Made by a program: the position numbers and the translations under genes
The notes under the pieces: generated by a model
What the model was told of the DNA's origin: nothing
Databases searched by the model: none
What the model saw: only the letters and a program-made list of their open reading frames with translations
Source: Verrucomicrobiota bacterium
Lineage (GTDB): Bacteria; Verrucomicrobiota; Verrucomicrobiia; Chthoniobacterales; UBA10450
Reading direction: 5' to 3'
NCBI GenBank assembly: GCA_003217835.1
Contig: QHMQ01000118.1
Coordinates: forward strand, 1 to 6,270
Length of the DNA: 6,270 nucleotides
Shown here: piece after piece, positions 1-4,381 of the stretch
How the letters are laid out: the number at the start of each line of letters is the position of its first letter
How positions within the stretch are numbered: position 1 is the first letter of the stretch

Positions 1-10
1 TCCCGACATC

Positions 11-739
11 GTGGCGAAGAATGTCAAAAAGATTGGCGGATTTGGACATGAGCGAATCAGCTTCGCGGCGGCGATCATTATGCTGCTGATCAGTCTCGCG
101 AACATTCCTTCTGCGATAGCCACAACGAAAGGGTTGAGTCAAATCGTAACGCCAGACCTGCAGCCAGAAGGAAATCTCTCCTTAAGTCTGCAAATTCAAG
201 ACAAGCGGATTGCGAATCCATATGAGTTGCAAGCTGAGATGGGCCTGACGAAATGGGCTGAGGTAGCGGTGTTTCGCGGATTCAAACCTGACGATTGGAT
301 CTTCGCGACGGAGATAGGATTGTTAACGAAAGAGCCTTTTCTTCTTTCCGTTGGGTTCGTGAATTGGTCGCCTCACCTGAATGTGGATCCTCAACCGTTT
401 ATAGAAGCTGGCTACTGCACCGAGCATAACAAAGTGTTCGGCGGGGCTATTCATAGCGGCTACAAAAACGAAGCAATCCTCGGTTATGCCTACGACTTCA
501 ATGAGAGGTGGCGAGTGCAGGTTGATTGGCTGAGCGGCTCCGAAAACTCATCGACGATCGGGTTTACGTGCAATGTCACACGCGATTTCCAGTTCAATCC
601 CGCGCTCTACATCAGCAACGGTCCGAAGCACGATCTGTTAGGCTACATTGTTTTCACCTACACATTTCATCTCTGGGGCGACAAAAAAGACACGGAGCCA
701 TTAGGAAAACGCCCCGAGCGCGTTATGGGCGCAAAATAA
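11..739 (+). CDS. Exported, probable outer-membrane beta-barrel protein of unknown function
   Basis: The 242-residue product has a basic N-terminus (MAKNVKK), a hydrophobic stretch at about residues 17-32 and a signal-peptidase-like AIA site ending near residue 37, so export is likely. The mature part is rich in short alternating aromatic/polar segments (EVAVFRGF, FLLSVGFVNW, AILGYAYDF, RVQVDWL, YIVFTYTFHLW), the pattern of an antiparallel outer-membrane barrel. A hydrophilic tail of about 20 residues follows the last strand. I do not recognise a named family. The GTG at 11 is the first possible start inside the window, but the frame is open back to base 2, so the true start could lie upstream; no ribosome-binding site can be judged. 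The next gene starts three bases after the stop, suggesting co-transcription. Strand content is inferred by eye. Confidence 0.7.
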   Translation: MAKNVKKIGGFGHERISFAAAIIMLLISLANIPSAIATTKGLSQIVTPDLQPEGNLSLSLQIQDKRIANPYELQAEMGLTKWAEVAVFRGFKPDDWIFATEIGLLTKEPFLLSVGFVNWSPHLNVDPQPFIEAGYCTEHNKVFGGAIHSGYKNEAILGYAYDFNERWRVQVDWLSGSENSSTIGFTCNVTRDFQFNPALYISNGPKHDLLGYIVFTYTFHLWGDKKDTEPLGKRPERVMGAK

Positions 740-742
740 GCT

Positions 743-1197
743 GTGCCGGAAAACTCAACGTCTGCGCGAAGCCGCATCAGCGCCGGTCTGCTTATGTTCC
801 GGCGCAGAAACAAGGAATTGGAAGTTCTGCTCGCGCATCCCGGCGGACCGTTTTTCGCCCGCAAAGACGACGGCGCATGGACAATCCCGAAAGGCGAGGC
901 GGCTCCGGGAGAAGATTTGCTAACGCGCGCTCAAATTGAATTTGAAGAAGAGGTTGGGTTCCGGCCCGAAAGCGCTCGGGGCTGGATTGAGCTCGGCTCG
1001 ATCAAACAGAAAGGCGGCAAGACGGTTCACGCCTGGGCTTTCGAAGGCGATTTGCCAGAACCATTCGAACCCAAATCAAATTTGTTCGAAATGGAATGGC
1101 CGCCGGCGCCGAATTTTTCACCGAGGAGATCGCGCGCCAAAAACTGAAGCCGGCACAGGTGCCTTTTCTTGACCGTTTGCGTGCCGCGCTCAGTTAA
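743..1197 (+). pseudogene. Nudix hydrolase, frameshifted by an internal deletion
   Basis: The open frame from the GTG at 743 runs to 1147 (134 residues). It carries a Nudix box at residues 51-73: G51, E57, then E66, E69, E70, G72. The usual Arg at position 65 of the REUXEEXGU part is Ile. The start SAGLLMFRR, the DDGAWTIPKGE segment and the FEMEWPP segment resemble small Nudix proteins that hydrolyse nucleoside diphosphate derivatives such as diadenosine tetraphosphate; the exact substrate is unknown. After W119-P-P the frame becomes unlike the family (APNFSPRRSRAKN). A family-like C-terminus, EFFTEEIARQKLKPAQ then VPFLDRLRAALS, is readable in another frame from 1108 to the TAA at 1195-1197. 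Compared with relatives as I recall them, about 13 or 14 codons (a number of bases not divisible by three) are missing between the two parts. It follows the upstream gene by three bases. A sequencing or assembly error is possible. Confidence 0.8.
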
Positions 1198-1250
1198 CAG
1201 CCAATCCAATTTAGTTGCGAGGGACGATGTGATGACACCGCGCTCTCGCA

Positions 1251-1451
1251 ATGAAACGGCCGACCACTCTTCCACGTTGGATGAAACGCCTCTTCAGCGT
1301 TTGGAATCTTGAGAACGTTAAAATTGTTAAACGTGTAATCGTCTCCGTGGTCGGAGTAACCGTCCTGATGATCGGGATTGCTCTGCTGGTTTTGCCAGGG
1401 CCTGCGTTCGTCGTTGGTCGCGCGACGGTTTGCGGAAAAACGTTCGATTGA
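1251..1451 (+). pseudogene. PGPGW-type small membrane protein, truncated by frameshift
   Basis: The 66-residue frame has a basic N-terminus, then a hydrophobic helix at about residues 27-52 (VIVSVVGVTVLMIGIALLVL) ending in LPGPAFVV. This matches the first half of the putative transmembrane PGPGW family (TIGR02611/PF09656-like), whose members continue with a second hydrophobic stretch resembling IPLGLAILATEF and then a basic WARR segment. Here the frame instead reads GRATVCGKTFD and stops. A VARRFAEK segment resembling that basic continuation is present at about 1419-1442 in another frame, so roughly 40 bases covering the second hydrophobic stretch appear to be missing. The ATG at 1251 is the most upstream start, because a stop at 1233-1235 closes the frame. 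ATG 1281 (residue 11) is an alternative. Neither has a clear ribosome-binding site. Function of the family is not established. Confidence 0.6.
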
Positions 1452-1524
1452 ACATATTTGGACTTGCCCGCAATGCAGACGCCGCATAAATGATTGTTCA
1501 CTAGTTCTTCACAAGTTATTCGCA

Positions 1525-1800
1525 ATGGCCCAGAACTCGTCAATAGAGTGGACGGATCACACGTTCAATCCATGGTGGGGGTGTTCCAAAGTTTCGCCCG
1601 CTTGCGATAATTGCTACGCGGAGCTTTGGGCCAAACGGATGGGACATCAGGTGTGGGGGACTAGCGCCAACCGGCGGTTTTTCTCAGATGCACATTGGAA
1701 CGAGCCTTTAGCCTGGAACCAAGAAGCGGCCGTCACAGAGCAGAGGAAAAGAGTTTTCTGCGCGAGCATGGCGGACGTGTTCGAGCGAAACGTCGGATGA
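1525..1800 (+). pseudogene. DUF5131 (phage Gp37/Gp68-like) protein, 3'-truncated
   Basis: From ATG 1525 the 91-residue product begins MAQNSSIEWTDHTFNPWWGC and continues with the family's CxxC region (SPACDNCYAE), the RRFF-D-HW-EPL-WN block and VFCASMADVFE. These are the conserved first third of DUF5131 proteins, found in phages and mobile regions and usually near 230-280 residues long. The conserved cysteines suggest metal or iron-sulfur binding, but the biochemical role is not settled. The frame stops right after VFERNVG, where relatives carry on with a segment leading to a LLLTKRP-like motif; I could not find the missing part in any frame downstream. The same frame is open upstream to 1378 and joins the PGPGW remnant, but family similarity begins only at the Met at 1525. 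I read it as a truncated remnant. Confidence 0.75.
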
Positions 1801-1807
1801 CGTAATC

Positions 1808-1814
1808 GAGGAGG
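1808..1814 (+). promoter_or_regulatory. Strong Shine-Dalgarno sequence without a normal-sized gene
   Basis: GAGGAGG sits seven bases before the ATG at 1822. It is the best ribosome-binding site in the window, yet the frame it serves is only 12 codons long. It lies eight bases after the stop of the truncated DUF5131 gene. Confidence 0.6.
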
Positions 1815-1821
1815 TTTTTAC

Positions 1822-1860
1822 ATGATTCGCGTCAGTTTGTCGATCAGGGCAAGTCCCTGA
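1822..1860 (+). CDS. Possible 12-residue leader peptide or relic gene start
   Basis: This ORF encodes MIRVSLSIRASP and stops at TGA 1858-1860. Support comes from the GAGGAGG ribosome-binding site seven bases upstream and from the stop codon lying inside the descending arm of a terminator-like hairpin, the arrangement of leader peptides that control attenuation. No obvious run of one amino acid points to a regulating signal (three Ser, two Arg). The next gene downstream, vapB, is over 350 bases away with its own promoter-like sequence, so no regulated target is evident. The alternative is the 5' end of a gene whose body was lost in the same event that truncated DUF5131. Short length alone makes this uncertain. 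Confidence 0.3.
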   Translation: MIRVSLSIRASP

Positions 1861-1865
1861 TTTTT
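1843..1865 (+). terminator. Intrinsic terminator-like hairpin with alternative pairing
   Basis: ATCAGGG (1843-1849) pairs perfectly with CCCTGAT (1855-1861) across a five-base loop and runs into TTTTT (1861-1865), the form of a rho-independent terminator. The CCTGA at 1856-1860 can instead pair with TCAGG at 1865-1869 across a TTTT loop, so two mutually exclusive hairpins are possible. It would end transcription coming from the damaged 743-1800 genes. Confidence 0.55.
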
Positions 1866-1880
1866 CAGGAAAATTTCCCC

Positions 1881-1896
1881 TACGACTTTAGTCGTA
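1881..1896. repeat. Perfect short palindrome, probable dispersed-repeat piece
   Basis: TACGACT and AGTCGTA form a perfect seven-base inverted repeat separated by TT. It follows directly on a GGAAA/TTTCC mini-palindrome at 1868-1878. Such TACGACTTTAGTCGTA-type palindromes look like intergenic dispersed repeats; copy number cannot be judged from this window. Confidence 0.5.
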
Positions 1897-1960
1897 CGGC
1901 CTGCCCCAGGCGCGATGCCGCATTCTTTGTCAAGCGCACGAGCAGGCAGGGGCGGTTGGG

Positions 1961-2018
1961 CTGTAGCCGTCGCTCTCTGGGCGACGCGCAACGCTTCGCA
2001 CAGCGGAAGCGGCTACAG
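1961..2018. repeat. Cloverleaf-like inverted-repeat element
   Basis: CTGTAGCCG (1961-1969) is the exact reverse complement of CGGCTACAG (2010-2018). Between the arms are two further perfect hairpins: CGTCGC/GCGACG (1968-1973 with 1981-1986) and CGCTTC/GAAGCG (1992-1997 with 2006-2011). The inner stems share one or two bases with the outer stem. The whole folds as an outer stem with two inner arms. This is typical of REP/MITE-like intergenic elements rather than a gene; the cloverleaf lacks tRNA features. Confidence 0.6.
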
Positions 2019-2023
2019 AATCG

Positions 2024-2069
2024 GGCGATTGAGAGCCTGCCCTGAGCGAAGTCGAATGGGTCAATCGCC
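2024..2069. repeat. Nested repeat: CCTGAGCGAAGTCGAATGGG core inside a 9-bp inverted repeat
   Basis: GGCGATTGA (2024-2032) and TCAATCGCC (2061-2069) are exact reverse complements. They enclose a core at 2037-2060 containing CCTGAGCGAAGTCGAATGGG. That core belongs to a widespread intergenic repeat type, whose reverse strand reads CCCATTCGACTTCGCTCAGG and gives spurious PFDFAQGR peptides when translated. The flanking arms suggest either one larger hairpin or insertion of the core into a palindrome. Confidence 0.6.
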
Positions 2070-2182
2070 GCTACTCTTAATGTCGCCTCGGTGGTCGCCA
2101 AGATCGACCTCAGGCATATCGGTTAACGAATAGCGGATTCCATTTGCTATAAAATCGGAATACTCATTTCTGTCGTGTCACA

Positions 2183-2211
2183 TTGACAAGGATTCCGATC
2201 CGACCGAAAAT
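2183..2211 (+). promoter_or_regulatory. Probable vapBC promoter, leaderless
   Basis: TTGACA (2183-2188) matches the sigma-70 -35 consensus exactly. Seventeen bases later GAAAAT (2206-2211) matches four of six -10 positions. Transcription would then begin at or next to the ATG at 2218, giving a leaderless message. That agrees with the absence of any Shine-Dalgarno sequence before this ATG. A second AT-rich candidate, TATAAAAT at 2148-2155, lies upstream without a good -35. Confidence 0.4.
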
Positions 2212-2217
2212 GTCTGC

Positions 2218-2475
2218 ATGAAAACGACGGTGAATATTCCCGATAAGACGCTGCGCGACGCGATGCGGCACACCAAAGCCAAGACCAAGCGCGAGGCCAT
2301 CGTCAAAGCGCTCGAAGAAATGAACCGCCGCCATAGCCAGGCAGAGTTGTTGAAGTACACAGGTAAGTTTGAATCACTCATGACCAACGAGGAGATCGAG
2401 GCGATGGACGAGGACGATTGGAAGAGCTGGACTCCGTTTCCGAAGGGCACGGCGGTTTCGAAAAAGAGAAAGTGA
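2218..2475 (+). CDS. vapB: VapB-family antitoxin (ribbon-helix-helix)
   Basis: The 85-residue protein begins MKTTVNIPDKTLRDAMRHT, a ribbon-helix-helix DNA-binding fold: a short beta strand (KTTVNI) and two helices to about residue 38, including the TKREAIVKALEEM segment. The remaining, more acidic half (DEDDWKSW and around) would be the part that wraps the toxin and blocks its active site. In this family the antitoxin dimer, alone or with toxin, represses its own promoter. The stop codon overlaps the toxin start in GTGA (2472-2475), so the two are translationally coupled. ATG 2218 is preferred because the family fold begins exactly there, although no ribosome-binding site precedes it. Assignment to the VapB group rests on the fold and the PIN-domain partner; the subgroup is not determined. 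Confidence 0.87.
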   Translation: MKTTVNIPDKTLRDAMRHTKAKTKREAIVKALEEMNRRHSQAELLKYTGKFESLMTNEEIEAMDEDDWKSWTPFPKGTAVSKKRK

Positions 2476-2840
2476 AACTTGTCGATACTTCGAGCTGGGT
2501 GCATCAAATGCGCCGTAAAGCCGAGCCGGCAGTTCGCGCGCGAGTCGAACAGTTGCTAGCCATCGGGCTGGCAGCCTGGTGCCCGATCGTGCGACTGGAG
2601 CTTTGGGCAGGCGTCAGTACCGAACAAGAACGCGCAGCACTTCGCGATTATGAGCAACGCATTCCCGAATTGTCTATCAATGAAGAGATCTGGCAGAGCG
2701 CTTGCGAGCTGGCGGACCGCTGCCGCAAGGCAGGCAAACGCGTGCCAGCCAACGACCTGCTCATTACTGCGTGTGCTCGTTATCACGACGTGGAACTGGA
2801 AAGTGCGGACGCGCACTTTGATTTTTTGAAAACGTTGTAG
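2472..2840 (+). CDS. vapC: VapC-family PIN-domain ribonuclease toxin
   Basis: The 122-residue product from GTG 2472 is a full-length single PIN domain. The expected acidic residues are present: D5 (KLVDTSSW), E43 (RLELWAG), D95 (NDLLITACA) and D113 (SADAHFDFL). Together they bind divalent metal for RNA cleavage. VapC toxins usually cut tRNA or rRNA at specific sites and halt translation when the labile antitoxin is lost; the target here cannot be read from sequence. The frame is open upstream to an ATG at 2418, but that start would bury the coding end of vapB. The GTG overlapping the vapB stop by four bases puts the VDTSSW motif at the normal N-terminal position. The toxin looks intact, unlike the genes upstream of the repeats. 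Confidence 0.9.
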   Translation: MKLVDTSSWVHQMRRKAEPAVRARVEQLLAIGLAAWCPIVRLELWAGVSTEQERAALRDYEQRIPELSINEEIWQSACELADRCRKAGKRVPANDLLITACARYHDVELESADAHFDFLKTL

Positions 2841-2889
2841 CCGCGCCCGGCGAGTCGATATCCGTTTGCGCGAAAGGGGTTGGTGCGGT

Positions 2890-2986
2890 TGTTGGCACAA
2901 TCCGGTCCGACCTGGCAGGCATCGTGTCCCGTCAATACGTGTTCGCCGGCACCGGCCGTGGCTGGGGCGAACGTGGCTTGCCAACA
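2890..2986. repeat. Nested inverted repeats in the 2841-3011 gap
   Basis: TGTTGGCA (2890-2897) and TGCCAACA (2979-2986) are exact reverse complements. Within them GTTCGCC (2941-2947) pairs with GGCGAAC (2966-2972) around a GC-rich loop. The gap also holds an open plus-strand frame from at least 2840 through 3012 with protein-like composition (for example RSDLAGIVSRQYVFAG and GWGERGLPTQMRSFKDVL). It lacks a well-placed ATG or ribosome-binding site, and I do not recognise it. A gene relic, a repeat element or a structured RNA are all possible. Confidence 0.35.
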
Positions 2987-3011
2987 CAGATGCGCAGCTT
3001 TAAGGACGTGC

Positions 3012-3539
3012 TTAGCGAGCGATCGCAGCGAGCACGAGGAAAACGAGTCCGACGCCCCCGAAAAGCAAACTCACGATCCAAAACCGGGGTTTTTTCGTAA
3101 GCGCGGAAATCGCTGCGATGGCAATCGCAATTTGGAACATGGTCACACCGCGCGCGAACACTTCGTGCTTGTGAAAGTTTGACTTGGCCGCGGCTTCCTT
3201 GTGCTCGGCTTCCGATTTGATTTCAGATTCCTCCTCCTGATACTTCGCGGTTTTCTCTCGATCCTTTTCCGACGGCATTGCTGAAAGCGCGATTTTCGCG
3301 TCGAGCACGGCCGCCTTAATGCTTTTCGCCTGGTAGTAGCTCCATTGATCGGACGCTTCGATTTGGTTTATCATCGCCTCGTTCGCGTGTTTCCCGGAGA
3401 GAAGTCCTGCGATCGCGGCCAGCACCGCAAGGAGAGCGGTACTCAATGCCACCCAGGAAATCCAGACCGTGCCGCTGTGCTCCGCCCTGTGATGAACCTG
3501 CTCCTGCAAATGTTCGAGAGGAACTTCCGCTTCTTCCAT
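3012..3539 (-). CDS. DUF4337 family membrane protein
   Basis: The 175-residue product starts MEEAEVPLEHLQEQVHH. It has a transmembrane helix at about residues 25-48, a cytoplasmic- or periplasmic-side region with SDQWSYYQAKSIKAA (about 63-77), a charged, coiled-coil-like stretch (SEKDREKTAKYQEEE and on, about 90-118), and two further helices at about 129-147 and 153-174. The QWxYYQAKSIK segment and the one-plus-two helix layout are hallmarks of DUF4337, whose function is unknown. An ATG eight codons upstream (3561-3563) is in frame, but the ATG at 3537-3539 is preferred: AAGG lies eight bases before it, and relatives begin near an acidic MEE-type N-terminus. The gene is divergent from the DUF1003 gene, with 86 bases between start codons. 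Confidence 0.82.
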   Translation of the reverse strand: MEEAEVPLEHLQEQVHHRAEHSGTVWISWVALSTALLAVLAAIAGLLSGKHANEAMINQIEASDQWSYYQAKSIKAAVLDAKIALSAMPSEKDREKTAKYQEEESEIKSEAEHKEAAAKSNFHKHEVFARGVTMFQIAIAIAAISALTKKPRFWIVSLLFGGVGLVFLVLAAIAR

Positions 3540-3547
3540 GCGCGGAA

Positions 3548-3553
3548 CCTTAA
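3548..3553 (-). promoter_or_regulatory. Ribosome-binding site deciding the DUF4337 start
   Basis: On the minus strand TTAAGG ends eight bases before the ATG at 3537-3539. The alternative in-frame ATG at 3561-3563 has no such sequence ahead of it. Confidence 0.5.
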
Positions 3554-3625
3554 GTACGACCATCGCCGATTCAAGACGGAATCGACAATCTGTGAGACAG
3601 CGGTTTACTCTGAGAACGAGATCCG

Positions 3626-4336
3626 ATGAACAAAACCGCGCCTGCCAAACTTATTTGCGAGATCTGCAAGAAACCGAAGCCGCCGCACGACGGAATGCTT
3701 GCCGAATTGATTCGACCGTCCCTCCTCGAATTCATCAAGAAGCGCCTGCCAAACTGGGACGGGAAAGGTTTTATCTGCCTGGAGGACCTTGGCAAGTTCC
3801 GGAAGGAATATGTCAAAGACGTGCTCGAGGACGAACTCGGCGAACTATCCACGCTCGACAATGAAGTCATCGAAAGTTTGCAGCAGCATGAAATCCTCGC
3901 GAGCAACATCGCCGAGCAATTCGAGACAAAGCTGACCTTCGGTGAGCGGCTATCGGATCGGATTGCCTCATTTGGTGGGAGTTGGAAATTCATCATTACA
4001 TTTGGCGTAGTGATCGTGCTTTGGATTGCGATGAACGTCGTCCTTCTCGCGACCCGCGCCTTCGATCCGTTCCCGTTTATTCTGCTCAATTTGATCCTTT
4101 CATGCCTCGCTGCTCTCCAAGCCCCGGTGATCATGATGAGCCAGAACCGCGTGGAAGCGCGTGACCGGTTGCGCGCCGAAAATGATTACAAGGTCAATCT
4201 CAAAGCCGAATTGGAAATCCGGCACTTGCACGAAAAGATCGATCACTTGTTGCGACGGCAATACAATCGGCTCTTCGAGATTCAGCAAATTCAAATCGAA
4301 TTGCTCGAAGAAATCGGCCGCAAGCGCGAAACCTGA
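3626..4336 (+). CDS. DUF1003 membrane protein with N-terminal CxxC segment
   Basis: The 236-residue protein has three parts. Residues 1-100 are soluble, with C11-E-I-C14 and a third cysteine at C51 (GFICLEDLGKF). The DUF1003 core follows, with two transmembrane helices at about 119-141 and 149-171 and the family signatures FGGSWKFI, FDPFPFILLN and QAPVIMMSQNR. Residues about 172-235 form a charged helical tail (AENDYKVNLKAELEIRHLHEKID) likely to be a coiled coil. DUF1003 proteins are of unknown function. The cysteine pattern suggests, but does not prove, metal binding; a fourth ligand could be a histidine such as H21. The start at 3626 has a weak GAG-containing upstream sequence and gives the family-typical N-terminus. 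It is divergent from the DUF4337 gene and convergent with pbpC, 45 bases away. Confidence 0.87.
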   Translation: MNKTAPAKLICEICKKPKPPHDGMLAELIRPSLLEFIKKRLPNWDGKGFICLEDLGKFRKEYVKDVLEDELGELSTLDNEVIESLQQHEILASNIAEQFETKLTFGERLSDRIASFGGSWKFIITFGVVIVLWIAMNVVLLATRAFDPFPFILLNLILSCLAALQAPVIMMSQNRVEARDRLRAENDYKVNLKAELEIRHLHEKIDHLLRRQYNRLFEIQQIQIELLEEIGRKRET

Positions 4337-4381
4337 ATTAGCGAGACGGGCGTGGCAATTTTCGATCACAAATTGTGGATC

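Noticed and set aside
1378..1800. Continuous 140-codon frame joining the PGPGW remnant to DUF5131
   Set aside because: Family similarity to DUF5131 begins at the ATG at 1525. The upstream part is the frame-shifted tail of the membrane protein plus spacer, so this is an accidental fusion.
1961..2018. tRNA or tRNA-like gene suggested by the cloverleaf fold
   Set aside because: There is no T-loop consensus, anticodon-arm geometry or CCA-type end, and the element is shorter than a tRNA.
1880..2101. Minus-strand 73-codon frame containing PFDFAQGRL
   Set aside because: It is a translation of the dispersed repeats; PFDFAQGR is the usual spurious peptide from this repeat type.
2418..2471. Upstream ATG start for vapC
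   Set aside because: It would add 18 residues encoded inside vapB. The GTG overlapping the vapB stop fits both PIN-domain length and TA operon structure.
4356..4375. CAATTT/AAATTG inverted repeat between the DUF1003 and pbpC ends as a bidirectional terminator
   Set aside because: The stem is only six AT-rich pairs with no following T-tract in either direction.
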